A stretch of 64,000 nucleotides of DNA from Holothuria scabra (GCA_037179385.1 CM074188.1:26801318-26865317), one strand, 5' to 3'; counted from the stretch's first letter, positions 35,251 through 47,655 are shown. The notes: generated from the letters alone by a model not told the origin. Numbers and translations are program-made.

Positions 35251-36587
35251 AAACGCCAACCTGTACTGCTACGAACTGACTGTAAGTGAGGCAAACTAAT
35301 ACTGTGCTATGGCCTGCGATGCTTCGAACTCAAAGCCTAGGCTGGGAGAAAGGTTGAGCGGAAATGACTGATGGAAATGCAGCCCTGGATTCACAGACGC
35401 GAATAGTGATAGACCTCTCGAAGATACTTGTGAGATCGACGACAGGCTGAAACTTCACCACATGATAGTCTAGAAGTCAGGGGTGGCGCCAGGAATTGCC
35501 TGACAGGGGGGCCAGAATTTCAAGGCCCTGACAAAGGCGATGTTATGTCCCCTTGGAATGTGACTTGACAGAATTTGAGGCGTGTGGAGGCACGCCAAAA
35601 TTTGGGTTTTTTTTAAGCATATACCTAAAAAATCTGGAGTTAATTTTAAGGAAAAATTAACATTTTTGAAAGAAATGTTGCCTTTTTTGTGAAGAAGTTT
35701 AGGTGTATATTGAAGAATCTGTCCTTCATAATGGGAAAATGAAAAACCTTTATGGGCGACAGCTGAAATTTTTTTTTTTTGGGGGGGAGGGTTAGGCATT
35801 AAATCATACCAGATCTACGTACTAAGGCTTCAAGACGAGACTAGAAGTTTGCCCGGAAAGTTTTTCAATTTTTTGAACGAAGATTTGAAAATAAAGGGCT
35901 TATTTATTTGGAGAAATGTTTGACTTTAATGAAAGAAAATTTGGTTTATTGGTAACTTTATCGAAAATTTTTCTTTCCATTAAGTGATATGCCTTTCAAG
36001 AGCAAAAGAAGGTAGTATGCCAGGTGATTAACAGAGTTGGCTTTGCTTATGTAAAAAAAATGTTATCCTGCCTGAAAGACTATCTAAGTCGAGCACACAG
36101 AATTTTTTGAATAATTGAGAACGCCAGACATCAGGAAATGGCATTCAATCCCGGGCTCGTAACTCTATAGAATTAAAGAAGTCATTACTTTCAGATTTCT
36201 TTGGCAATAAAATTTTCACTTTATAATACCGCCCCCAAACGAAGATTAATTTTTAAGCAAGCATTGTTCCAAAAAGTAATCTGTTCGACCAAAACACTAT
36301 ATCTATGCGGAACGCCACCATCAGTTGGCGCGGAGCATACAGAAAATTGTTAACAATCTAGCCTCTCAGATAGCCGGAATGGCATTTCCCAGACTTGTAA
36401 CTAGAAATGAAGCAGTCGTTATTTTGAGCTTTCCTTTAAAATGAAAGTTTCACTTTAGTAGAAAAAACCAACTTGCTAAATGATCATTAATGATCATGTT
36501 GTTTTCCCTACTCCATTGCTTATGCGGAGCATCACACAGCGGCAGTAGGCTCCATTTTTAGAGTCTTTAATATGGGAAGCAAACCGA

Positions 36588-36632
36588 GGCCTTCCACGTG
36601 AGAGGGGGAAGCTCTACCGTTAGACCAAACAC
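36588..36632 (-). repeat. Second tRNA-Glu-like SINE head, decayed
   Basis: Read on the minus strand, TTGGTCTAACGGTAGAGCTT and CCCCTCTCACGTGG repeat the tRNA-Glu-like A box and anticodon arm seen at 35168-35250. No acceptor stem or T-arm can be formed. Confidence 0.5.
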
Positions 36633-37462
36633 ACAATAACAACAACATCATCCTTGGTAATAGGCTGTTAGCATATAATATGGAAGTAGTATTTAACTGG
36701 CAGTGTTGTCCATCAAGACAGGTAGGGAGGGACTTGTCCCCCTTTTCCAGAGGAGGGAGGGTAAAATCCCCCTTAAAAATACAGGGAAATAAAGGTATCT
36801 TGGTTTCTTACATAAAGTAAGAAGGGGACACCTTTGCAGCAATGTTTGAACTTTATTTAACAGTCTGTAAAACCCTTCATATTGCACCTTATAGGGAGGG
36901 GCCTTGAAACAAGCTTTTGCCCCCTGAATCCACCTGTGACTTTGGCCAACGTACAGCACCATCAATTTTAACTTTTCAGTTTCTGGCAGAATCCCTGAAT
37001 GGGGCTTGGTATGGTGAAAAAGTTGATAAAACGTAACAGAAAGACCAAATAATATATCAAGCTACGTGTTGATTCTGCTGTCTTCAACTTTATCATTGAG
37101 GTGCAATGGTCCTTTACTAGGCCTTCTTACTATTGTAATATTTGAAGACCGTCTCTCAAGTCTTGATGTTACCATCCTTTCACAGTTTTCTTTGATGAGT
37201 GACATAATTTAGAAGTAGCTAGGGGCTGGACAGACTGTGAGGGAAAAAGCTGTTCACTCCATCAAAGCTTATACACAAATGATACCCAACTGCATGGAAT
37301 ATAGTGTACTTTTTGACAGATGCATTTGCACTGTCTGTTTCTTTTTAACTTGGAGTTGAACCATATACTGTACATTCCTGTTCCTCACATGCCCACCTCA
37401 AATGCATGCATTGAGGTTACTCTTTCATGAGGAATCATAGATCTGCTTTGGTCATGTAGTGT

Positions 37463-38040
37463 CAGATCTGTCAACCTATCTGTTTCCAAAATAGGGAGAA
37501 TTTCATTTTTCGGAGCCAAAATATAGGGAGATTAGAGGAAAAATAGGGAGATTAGTAGTTTTTATCTGAAGTGGTATAAATACTTGAAAACGAGTAGCCT
37601 ACTTATACACCCTCATTCGTCCTGGGAAAAAGTTACAAGGTCTGGTCATATCCTCGATGCGGAATTCGCTACAACTTGTGTGTGTGTTAAGTACGAATTG
37701 ATCTGAGTGCAAGTGGGCGACATGCACAATGCAGTGCAAGTTGCCTATTATGTATAAATCTAGGTACGTTGCAGGTACATGTACGCCATACTTTACGCAT
37801 GTAGACTAGACGTGAGACGAGCGCAAACGGTCTAAGCAGAATACGCTTATTTATGTGGCTGTTTGCTCAAATCTTAATCAGCCAGGGTTAGTATTAATTT
37901 CTCTGGCTATTTTCAGAAATGTCGCAATTTACAAACGGAACAATAAAAAAACGGGAGATTAGGGTATGAAACCGGGAGGCCGGGAGATTTGGGCAAAAAC
38001 CGGGAGTCTCCCAGCGAAACCGGGAGAGTTGACAGGTCTG
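37463..38040. mobile_element. Inverted-repeat element with CCGGGAG-rich end
   Basis: The left end AGATCTGTCAACCTATCTG and the right end (inverse) AGACCTGTCAACTCTCCCGG are related inverted repeats. Repeats of GGGAGATT and ACCGGGAG lie inside. No transposase ORF. Borders are approximate. Confidence 0.5.
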
Positions 38041-38129
38041 TAGTATACAGATGTGTTGTATCAAATACATAAGCTCAAGTGCATTTGTTGGGTGTCAGAG
38101 GTCTGTGCAGGTCAGCAGGAGATGTAATG

Positions 38130-38510
38130 TCTACAGTCCTCCTCCCCTGTCTCAATCATTCCTATCTCATTTCATTGATCAAACCCTGTCTCATTGGTCC
38201 TCTTTGTTGTAAGTCCAGTCTCATTATCATTAACCCATGTGGTTTTCAGGTTATCATGCATCTCCTCTAGCCCTAAGCATTACTATATCCCCCACCCCAG
38301 ACCTGTCATAACCCTAACCTCTAACCTTATAACCCCAATGAGTTTTGGGACTAATGTGATGAGGAATAAATTAGGATGGGTGACTAATGGGACAGGAGAC
38401 TTATGAGGTGGAATAATGAAAAAGAGTGAGTAATGAGAGAATTTAAAGCTACTTGGGGGACCAATGAAAAGGGGGTATAGAATGGACCCTGTCAACAGGA
38501 TTCAAGCAGG
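38130..38510. repeat. Inverted satellite-like repeat D, copy 1
   Basis: The left half has CTCATTGGTCC-type units, the middle ACCCTAACCTCTAACC, and the right half GGGACCAATGAAAAGG- and ACTAATGGGACAGGAG-type units. A second copy lies at 51640-51955. Confidence 0.55.
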
Positions 38511-38739
38511 TAAAATTTTGTTTATGCAATAGGCCTTTTGGTTTTTAGGAATCATAATAAATTCTTGTCAGGTCTTTAATAGTGTACAGATGTATTAAAT
38601 GTGTTGTTGAAAGAAGTCAAATATATAGTAAAACTTTGCATGATGTAAAAGACAGTCGCTGCATCAATGCTGCAGTCTGGTGAATGAATTTAATAAATGT
38701 ATGGAAACCTTAACACAATTTTCATTTTGTTTGTTTCAG

Positions 38740-38859
38740 GTAATGATTTACTTCCAAGATACCATTGCTGCATGAAATCAGAAGATGAGGAGTTTTGCAA
38801 CCTGTATAAAGAAAAGAGACCAGATGCAACAACTATGGGATACAGGGTTCCGGGATGGG
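38740..38859 (+). CDS. Exon: AMOP-to-VWD linker
   Basis: This short exon (120 nt, phase 1 to 1) has acceptor TTGTTTCAG and donor GTGAGA. It encodes GNDLLPRYHCCMKSEDEEFCNLYKEKRP and ends in GYRVPGW. The CC and C spacing followed by a proline- and arginine-rich stretch is typical of the segment between AMOP and VWD in SUSD2/MUC4-type proteins, where it reads P...CC..S..C..Y...RP. Phase matches both neighbours exactly. The preceding intron of 9.5 kb contains the antisense nanos-like exon and an L2-like LINE. Confidence 0.88.
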
Positions 38860-40730
38860 GTGAGAAAATTACTTTTGTGGTGACAGCTCCTATGCATACT
38901 AACACCTTCATATGCCAAAACTAATTTTAGGGTTTAGGGAGTATTGTAGAAAGCAGAGACCATTTATCGTACTCTATGTGTGATAGAGGTACAAAGGCAC
39001 TGTAATATTACTCAGACTGGAGGCTGACTTAATACCAGAAAATGAGAGGGCACTTTTTCATGCACATTGCTGGGAAAGTTTTGAGGGGCCATTGAATATA
39101 ACATTAAAATATGTTGTCTTGTCATTTCTTTCCTTTCGGGTACATTTTTCAGGAATGTAGATACACAATTCACTAGAGCACAGTTTTTGTGGTGGGAGTC
39201 AGTTTTTGTCCAAGCTAGACTCCTTTGAAAAATTGTTGTTGGGCCTAGATGTGAAATGGTAGCATCTTAGAAAAACTTTGAATAGTTGTTCCATTTCTTT
39301 AATAATGGTCAAGAGATGAGATGCAAGCCATTGCACATGCAGCTTAAGGGGTCTCAAATGTTGCATCACAGTATTAATTCATTGACAAAGCATGCAGGAT
39401 CTGCAGAGAGACAGTGTCAATTCCCCAACAAAATCCATCACAAGGTGTGTCTTATACCTTAAATGGTTTGATAAAGCTTAGCACTGTTCTTCTCTCAGAG
39501 TTGTTAACAGAAAGTATTTACAGTAGTGATGACTTTAAGGTAAGGATTGAAGTGCATGAAGCATGCAAAAACTTTGATAGTTTGAGATAGGCCTTGAATA
39601 CTGGTTGGCAGCTGAAGGACAGTTGGAGGGCCATTGTCCGCTGGCTACATCTGGGTCAGAAGCAAAATTGTATATTGGGTAAAATTTTTCAGCCAATCAA
39701 CTTCATCAATGATTTATTATGGCAGCAAGGGCACAGGCACTAACTTCAGTGGGTGAGGTCCAGGGGGAGAAATATCCTCTTTTTCTCTCTAAATGTTCAC
39801 AATGTAAGTGTAAATCACTAAGATGTATGCAAAGTTTTACTTTATTTTGCCAGGCTGTTGCTTTGCAATTTTTCTGATCATTTTAGTATCAGTGTACTTT
39901 TAGTACCAAGCCCTGATTTTAACAAGGGCTGTCAGTTTCTGATCAAGTTAATCATTTAATCACATATTTTTTTGATTAATGGATGATTAATTGCATTTGT
40001 GTTTCCATATAGGAATTCCCCCCCAAATTGTGCAATCATTCTGTGTAACAATTAGCAGCTTAACATAAATACAAGGCACACAGATTCCATCACTAAATAC
40101 ATTTTTGTCAATGGCATTTTACTGTGGTGAAAAATGATGCACACCCAAAACTATATCCCACAATTCATTGTAATCACTATTTGGAAATAGGTCTATGGCC
40201 AGCCATCCGTTCCTGTTAACAGCTAGGTGTCCGTAAATTTGAAAACTTTGAAGTAATTGTATGTAGTTTGTAAACCTAGGGAGGGCGCCCTTGTCTGTTT
40301 ACGTATTCCTATAGAAAAAGTGTGTGGAAACGTTAAGGCGAAACTAATATTTCGCCCCAAAATTTATTTCTCCCAAAGGTCGACTTTTTAACGACAACTT
40401 CCCCCCTAAGTGCCATATTAGGCAAGAGATAGAGGTCAATCTTGTGAGGCTGTTTAGGTTAGTGCAAAGGGAGATAATTGATGAGTAGTTTCATTCTGTG
40501 TGCATGCAGGCGCTGCGTCAGTTCGGGTTTATCTATCAAAGGGATTAAATTTGTGATTGACAGGAAGAAGTTGACTTCCAAATTTCACCGAGATGTTCAT
40601 GTAATGATGAAACTTACATTGTATCCTCAAAACCCCAGTGCATTTTCCCATTCTGATCTAAAATATTTTTGGGTAGCAAATAAGTAAGGCTCAAAAATGT
40701 TTAAGTTTTGTGCTTCCATTTCTTCTTAAG
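38860..40730. other. No gene seen
   Basis: Intron between the AMOP-VWD linker exon and the VWD start exon. No repeats with definable ends. Confidence 0.5.
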
Positions 40731-40954
40731 GTTGGTTTTTTGGTGACCCACACATGCACACACTGGATGGATATGATTACACCTTCAATGGTCTTGGAGA
40801 GTATGTCCTTGTAACCATCAAGTCAGAAGATTCTTATGATGATATATTCATACTTCAGGGCAGAACAGAACAGGCTATAAATACAAAGACCAATGAGACC
40901 ACACAAGCCACTGTCTTTAATGCATTTGCTGCTGTTTTTCAGAACAGTACTAAG
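40731..40954 (+). CDS. Exon: start of VWD domain with GDPH motif
   Basis: The exon is 224 nt, phase 1 to 0. The acceptor is TTCTTAAG and the donor is GTAAGA. The translation begins GWFFGDPHMHTLDGYDYTFNG, the hallmark N-terminus of a von Willebrand factor D domain. It continues GEYVLVTIKSED and ATVFNAFAAVFQNSTK. GDPH falls at residues 338-341 of the joined partial protein. In MUC4, MUC2 and MUC5AC this motif is a known autocatalytic Asp-Pro cleavage site; cleavage here is inferred from the motif only. The NST triplet near the 3' end is a potential N-glycosylation site. Confidence 0.95.
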
Positions 40955-41251
40955 GTAAGAAACATGTTGCTGCTGAAAATCATAGAAAATGAGAATGTAC
41001 TTGTCTTTAGTCAATTGCTGCAGGCCATGCACTTTTAGTTGACTGTTGGCCTGAACCCTCACCAATTTCCTATAGACAAATCCATCATGTTGAAGTAATT
41101 GCTGGCATTTGGCATTGGCTTTCATTAGCTCAACCAACAAAGTGTGTGTAAACCTCATGTTAAACTGTGGGGGAAGTAAATGTCTGTAGCACTGAAAATG
41201 TCTTTTTTACTTTGCAAAAAGCTTCCACTTCCACATGCTTTCATGTATTTT

Positions 41252-42392
41252 TGATTCCTTGTTGCAGTCAGAGAAATCTATGCAATGGTGATGGCGTGTG
41301 TGTATGCATGTGACACATTGTAAACATGTGTAAACATGATATCTTAAGAAGAGAAACTCAAAGGGAGAGAAACTCCAAGGGATTTCATACTTGATGTGTG
41401 GGTTATCCATGTTGAGTAGATGATCCCTATCATTTTTGGTGGAGGTAAAAGGTCATTTGGGGTCACCAGAGGTCAAATGGTAAATTCCGAGAAATTGCTT
41501 GTACATGTGGTATCTCTAGAAGGGTAATTGTGACCAATCTGTTATTTGGTTTGTGGGTTGGCCATGTTAAATAGATGATCTCTTTCAGTTTTTGTGGAGG
41601 TCCAAGGTCATTTGAGATCAGAAGTCAAAATGTCAAAACCTTGTATATACTCAATATCTCAAGAAGGGTAGCTGTGGCTATTCTCATATTTGATGTGTGG
41701 GTTAGCCATTTTAATTAGATGATCCCTATTGTTTTTGGTGGAGGTCAAAGGTCATTTGGGGTCACCAGAGATCAGAAGATAAAAACATTGAAAACAAGAT
41801 ATCTCAAAAAGGGTTGCAGTTAAGGATCTCATACCTATCCTGTACATTGATCATAATTAGTTGATGGACCCTCTTGTTTTTGGTGGAGGTCAAAGGTCAT
41901 TTAGTGTCAGCAGGGTTCAGATGGTCAAAACTGTGTAAACACACTATGTAAACAATGTGAGAGGTTTCTTACTTACCATGTGCAAATTGCCCATATTTAG
42001 TACATGAATCCTATCATATTTGGTTGGGATCAAAGGTCATTTGTGGTCACCAGAGGTCAGAACATTACAGCCTTATAAACATGATATTTCAAGAAGGGTA
42101 ACAGTGAGAGATCTCATACTTAGCATGTGCATTGCCCATATTTTGTTGATGAACCCTATCATTAAATTTGTGGAGGTCAAAGGTTACTTGGGGTCATCAG
42201 AGGTCAGAACTCAAAACCTCTCACTAGATAACAACTGTGAGGGGTTTCATATTTTGTAGCATGTGCATTGTGGTGCATTGTTCATATTGAGAAGGTGAAA
42301 CTGATTGTTTTTGGTAATTTATGAAACACTGTCAATTTGAAAAACATACTTCAGTGGCAAGGAGTCACTAAAGGCCGTGGCTTTCTGGTTTT
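41252..42392 (+). repeat. DR1-monomer composite repeat, block 9 (complete)
   Basis: The head is GATTCCTTGTTGCAGTCAGA and ATGCAATGGTGATGGCGTG. Seven monomers follow, and the tail is GGCAAGGAGTCACTAAAGG and GTGGCTTTCTGGTTT at 42357-42392. It has the same order of parts as blocks 2 and 6. Confidence 0.88.
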
Positions 42393-42587
42393 GAAACTTG
42401 GACACAATATTACTTGGGCGGTGGCCAATTTGAAGTGTGCATGAATTTGTGATCCACAGTCCCATGGTTAAGTCATCTGTACATGGCCATCTGAAAGCTT
42501 TGGTTTAAGGTCCTGTGTGGGTCCCATTGAGCCCTATAGGCCTACATCACCTCCTTATGATTTCTTTCAAATTGAGTGGTCCTACAG

Positions 42588-42725
42588 TTCCCCCTGTGGG
42601 CTGGGGGTTGCAGAATATGCCTACGGTATTCCCTGCCTGTCGTTAGAGGTGACTAAATTTTGAACAGTGTGACACTATGTAACACATTCATTTTGATGTG
42701 TCGTTAAATTTTATCTAACTAAACT
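42588..42725 (+). repeat. SINE-like repeat B, copy 2
   Basis: CCCTGTGGGCTGGGGGTTGC, GCCTGTCGTTAGAGGTGA, ATGTAACACATTC and GTTAAATTTTATCTAACTAA match copy 1 at 24465. This copy is shorter because about 50 bases are missing in the middle. Confidence 0.55.
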
Positions 42726-42846
42726 AACTAACCCTTGAACAAATTTTGGTTAAGATGAAAAGAAAAATCCATGCATTCATGATGGCATGCACGAGTATGC
42801 GCATCAGTTAATGGTGGAAATCGAGGTAATTTGTCTGGGTACACAC

Positions 42847-43038
42847 CTACCAACCAAGGTAACACCGATAATGGAGGAGTACCTCAGTTAGAGAAACAAA
42901 TCGGGGGCGCCCTTCTGCAATGAAGAAGTAGTTAGAACGTGTTTTGGGATCGATTTGAGCAGCTTCTTCTATTTGGTATATTACAACCTTCTCTGGATAA
43001 CACTTTTGTGTATATTTGTAAATGGTAGAAATTGACAT
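42847..43038 (-). CDS. Weak SH2-like fragment (speculative)
   Basis: The minus-strand open frame reads CYPEKVVIYQIEEAAQIDPK, then SNYFFIAEGRPRFVSLTEVLLHYR. The order of a hydrophobic VxxYQI strand, a YFFIA strand and FxSLxxVLxHYR resembles the C-terminal half of an SH2 domain. The N-terminal half, with the phosphotyrosine-binding FLVR arginine, is absent. The frame ends inside a dispersed direct repeat. It may be a degenerate exon or a chance likeness. Confidence 0.2.
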   Translation of the reverse strand: MSISTIYKYTQKCYPEKVVIYQIEEAAQIDPKTRSNYFFIAEGRPRFVSLTEVLLHYRCYLGW

Positions 43039-43420
43039 GTCGGAAAGAATACCCTTAGAACAATCTCGTCAGGAACTTTTCTCAGTACTAATTATATGCC
43101 CATTTAAGCATTTGAAAATGACCATGAAGGTTGAATTTGATAGCACTTTATCTCAGAACAAGCTGAAAGGGGATGTAGCCCTTCAGTGCACTTTAAGTAA
43201 TTTGATTCCCTTTTTGCCAGCACTTATTTCAGGATTTTTTGTAAGTTGTTATTTGAACCCCAAAGTTGCTGGGCTTCTACTGTACCAGAATGGCAATCAA
43301 ATCTGCTGCTCATTTAAGCAGCTAATAGGAGTAATGAACCAGTGGTCGGGTACTATAATTGGGAGCCGCAGTTTTTCCTTAAAAACTGTGGTAGCCATGA
43401 TGGATCTCCTTAAAGGCTAA
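43022..43420 (+). repeat. Dispersed ORF-bearing repeat, copy 2 (132-codon ORF)
   Basis: This is a 132-residue open frame with no internal stop. It contains ELFSVLIICPFKHLKM near the N-terminus and LNPKVAGLLLYQNGNQIC, GVMNQWSGTIIG and DLLKG near the end. It is homologous to the minus-strand segment 19057-19427. A direct repeat of about 40 bases (GTAATTTGTCTGGGTACACA core) flanks the interval at about 42828-42870 and 43436-43476. I do not recognise the protein. The shared open frame between copies suggests past coding function, but the second copy has an internal length change. Confidence 0.55.
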
Positions 43421-43639
43421 TATCCCGTAATGGAGGTAATTTGTCTGGGTACACACCTTCCAACTGAGGTAACATACGATTTCAACCCATCAAAGGGGGG
43501 GGGGGGGCGTAGGACATCGGTCAGACTATATATTGTTTATGTAGACTAGCCCTTCATAACCTATGGTAGCTTTTATGTCTCTTAGCTAATTTGACCGTTT
43601 CCTCGTTTGTGTGGTTCAAAACTGCCTTCCTCGTTTTCC

Positions 43640-45296
43640 ACCATTGACAAGTATAGGTGGTTGTGTGGGTGCGTGGGTGCGTGTGTGAGCCTGAGCCTGC
43701 AAACGACACCTTGCCGGGTACAAGCTGCTTACGAGAGCCCAAGCCTCTCACGTCTTTCCTCGCTCACGCGGAGCTCGTAACTGTAACTCGTAACTAGCTA
43801 CCCGAAAATTTGGACACTGCAGTGAGCTCTGTCACATGATATGCAAGAGCCCACCCTCGGTGGCGGCATGCACGTGCTGCATGACTTAAACGGCTAAAGG
43901 GGAATTCTGACCATTTCCTTACGGGGAACAGTTCTGTGTACCCTGTAAGGCATTAAATATGGGTATGTGTTGTGTGTACAGTATGTGACACTTTTGCTTG
44001 TAAACACAATATCTCAAGAAGTGTTAATGTGACTAATCTAAAATTTGGTGTGCTGGTTGGTCATATTGAGTAGATGATCCTTATTATTTTGGCAGAGGTC
44101 AAAGGTCATTTGGGGTCACGAGAGGTCAAATGGGTAAATTCCTTAGAACTTGCTTGTGTACACAATATGTCAAAGGTAAGTGTGGCTAATCTCATATGTG
44201 GTGTATTGGTTGGCCATATTGAGTAGATGATCCCTATTGTTTTTGGTGGAGGTCAAAGGTCATCTGAAGTCATGAGAGGTCAAAAGGCTGAAGCCTTGTA
44301 AACAGGATATCTCAAGGAAGGTCATGTTACCATGTTCATATTTGGGTATAGGGATTGGTTGTATTAAGTAGATAATCCCTATTGATTTTTGTGGAGGTCA
44401 AAGGTCATTTGGGTCGTGAGAGGTCAAATGGTAAATTCTATAGAAATTGCTTGTAAACACTGTATCTCCAATGGGTTGGTGTGACTTATCTCAAATTTGG
44501 TGTGTTGGTTTTCCATATTGAGTAGATGATCCCTGCTGATTTTCATGAAGGTCAAAGGTCATTTGGGGTCAGCAGTTCCAAAGTCTGACAAGCTTGTTTG
44601 CACGGTATTACAAGAAAGGTAACTTGTAGGGTTCTCTTAATTGGCATGTAGATGGTGCATAGTGAATAAATGATCCCTATAGTTTTTGGTGGTGGTCAAA
44701 TGTCATTTGGGTTCACAAGGGGTAAAAGTTTCAATATCACATTAGGCATAAGGTTGCCTCTATACAATTTATACCCGACACCCCACTTTTTGTTCAAAAA
44801 GTGATGTTACAGCAAGGTCAACCCGACTTCCTATTATCAGCTTTCTGTCAATAGTAGCTCCCATGTCCAGCACTATGTAAACAAAGAGTCCCATTGAAAA
44901 CCTCATTCATAAAGGCAGAGACTGTTTATTCAGTGCAAGCCAAGTTTGCAACCAGAGCTGCCTCAGCAGACCAGAACAATAGGCTTATCTTTTTGGACAC
45001 ATGTGGGTTGGTTGTGCTGCCACTGAAGCATGATGAATTATGTAAACAAACATTGCCCAGACAGCATAGAGGTAGCTTATGCCTAATGATGTTTTCACAA
45101 TTTCTCATGGTTGGAGTCTTAGATACTGCAAAATTTCACACATAGTATGTGGATGTGATATAGTAAGCAGAACCCAAGTTCTAGGTGGTCAAAGGTCATC
45201 CAGGGTCTCAGTGTAGGAAGCTTGGATGTGTGTCATGTATGCTTTGTGGGTACATTGCAGAGCACTGCCAAATCAATCCAAATTTCATACAGTGCT
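43640..45296 (+). repeat. DR1-monomer composite repeat, block 10, with GC-richer head module
   Basis: The module at about 43690-43960 (CTTGCCGGGTACAAGCTGCT, GCTCACGCGGAGCTCGTAAC, GTTCTGTGTACCCTGTAAGG) matches the one in block 2. Five or six monomers follow to 44720 and a terminal segment lies at 45105-45296 (CATGGTTGGAGTCTTAGATA). The run is cut by unrelated sequence at 44735-45100 and ends at the TTAA-flanked element at 45301. Confidence 0.8.
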
Positions 45297-45300
45297 TTAA

Positions 45301-46269
45301 AGCGGAACTACGACATCCCTGACAACTCCCAATGGCAAAGAACAAGCTTTGCTTCATGTTCTTTACACAAAAATATAAAGAGGAGCAAGCTTTCTGGTGG
45401 AAAAAAACTATTGATAGGATATAAAGCAAAAACAAAAACAGTTACAGTTAATCAAATGACTGTAGAATATGCAATTCCTTTTCTGTGTAGGCAGTCATTG
45501 GCACTTTATGAATATTCATGTATCAGCTGCTTTGGAGATCCCATCGACCACACCGTCAAGATGCAGCCAGTGTATACTGATACTGTACGTACACAATTGT
45601 GTACCCTATTTTCATTACACTAATCAACAACCAATGTTAGGCTAGTAGGTGCTTACTGTACGGAAAACGTATAGCTAAAGGGCCTTACTGTACATGTTTA
45701 CACCTGTAGTCTAATCCTATGCTGCCTTGCTGTGTCAGGCAACATTCTCCCCGTTCCATGCAGTTATGATTTAAGGTAAGATTTTCCTCCTTTTATTGTG
45801 CAACAGTTTCGATGGCCTGGGTAAAGTTTCTTACTTCAATTGTAGGCCTATGCCTAACGTTGCACTAACCTGAGTAAAGTTCTAGAATGTTTCTGTATAG
45901 GCCATCCGTCGAAGATACAAACAAATGCTATGCACTGTTTACATACGTTTTCTCATTTTACTTTCAGTTGGGCATGTATGCAACTAGGCATGGCACCTGT
46001 AGTTGTTTATTCATGAATAATCATAAAAAGACATACTTTCATTGGTTCATTCTTCTGACCAATGGGCTCATTAGTCATTACTGGGGAAAGAACTCGAATT
46101 TCATTTGGCAAACCTAATTCAACAACTGCACTTCAGACAAAGATTACTCCCAAAAGAAGCTAAGACTGTCCTTCTAAGTCCTCCTAAACACTAGTTCCAG
46201 CCTGGCTCTCGTGCTATCAGGAATTTTGGAGGTTTAAGAATTTCTTTATACCAATCTCGTAGTTCCGCT
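45301..46269. mobile_element. TTAA-flanked DNA element 1 (969 bp)
   Basis: TTAA, then AGCGGAACTACGA at 45301-45313, is mirrored by TCGTAGTTCCGCT at 46257-46269 and TTAA. TTAA duplication is typical of piggyBac and some Kolobok elements; the terminus does not have the usual CCC of piggyBac. No transposase domain was recognised. A 133-codon frame starting outside the left end runs in and is probably fortuitous. Confidence 0.8.
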
Positions 46270-46273
46270 TTAA

Positions 46274-47655
46274 GATATTCTGCAAACAAGGTGCTCGGAG
46301 TTTGATCTCAAGTGACACCAGATGGCCATTGATCTCCACCAAAACAGCAGGGACTCACCATAACACATCCATATACCATATATGAAATCTATTCAAGTTT
46401 CCTACCTTAAGATAAAGTGTTAAAAAGTTTTCAGAGTTTGGCCTCTGGTAACCCCAGGTGACCTTTGACCTCCACAAAAACCTTGCAGATATCTTCTCAC
46501 AATAACACATCCAAATACTAATTATTAAATCCATCCAAGTTTCATTCCTTTGAAATATCCTTTTGACAATTTGATCTCTGGTGACCCAAGATGACCTTTG
46601 ACCACCACCAAGGACTACAGATGCCATCTCCCTACCATCACACATCCACATACCCAAATTTAAACTCTATCCCAGTTTGCTACTTTGAAATACCAAGTTG
46701 AAAAAATTTTCGGAGTTCGACACCCTGTAACCACAGATGAGCTTTGACCTCTACCAAAATCCAAAGGGTCTTTCCTGACATCATAATGCATCAACATACC
46801 AAGTTTGAAATTATTCCAAGCTTTCTACCTTGAGATGTCAAGTAAAAAAGGTTTTTGGAGTTTGACCTCGTGTAACCCCAGATGACCTTAGACCTCTACC
46901 AAAATCCCAAAGGGTTTTTTCTCACATCATAATGCATCAACATATCAAGTTTGAAAATATTCTGAGGTTTCTACTGTGAGATATAATGTAAAATCAAGGT
47001 TTTTGGAGGTTGACCCGCTGTAACTCCAGATGACCGTTGACCTCTACCAAAGTCCAAAGGGTTTTTCTTACATTATAATGCATCAACATATCATGTTTGA
47101 AATTATTCCAAGCTTTCTACCTTGAGATGTCATGTAAACAAGGTTTTTGAAGTTTGACCCCCTGTTACCCTAGATAACCTTTGACCTGTACCAAAATCAA
47201 TAGGGTTCTCCCTCTCTCTCAGTATGGGACATCTGTGTACCAAGTTTGAGTACTGTCAAATCTTCCCTCCTCAAGATATCATATAAACAAGCAAAGTGTC
47301 ACAAACGTACACACATACAGCACACACCGTACTTGAAGCCTTACGGGGTACAAAGAAAAGTTCCCCGTAAAAGGAAATCATTGGAATTGCCCAAGCATGT
47401 GAATGCTGCAAGTGAGGGCTGGCTCTTGGATATCACGTGAGAGACCTCATTGCAGTGTCTGAATTTTGTGGTAGCTAGGCCAGTTACGAACTCAGGGTGA
47501 GCGAGGAAAGACATGCGAGGCTTGAGCTATCGTGAGCGGCCTGTACCTTAAAGGCGTTGCTTACAGGTGCACACACACACAGAGACACACGTACACCATC
47601 ATGAATGCAAAGGTTTCTCTTTTCATCAAAATCAAAAATTACTTGTGGAGGACAC
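46274..47655 (-). repeat. DR1-monomer composite repeat, block 11, opposite orientation
   Basis: Seven to eight monomers on the minus strand (TGACCTTTGACCTCC as read on plus). The inserted module lies inverted at 47340-47580 (TTACGGGGTACAAAGAAAAG ... GGTGAGCGAGGAAAGACATG), and the second-type head at 47590-47650 (CATCATGAATGCAAAGGTTT). It meets block 10 tail-to-tail across the TTAA element. Confidence 0.85.

Noticed and set aside
45222..45623. 133-codon ORF
   Set aside because: It starts in a DR1-repeat tail and runs into a TTAA-flanked element, so it crosses a transposon border.
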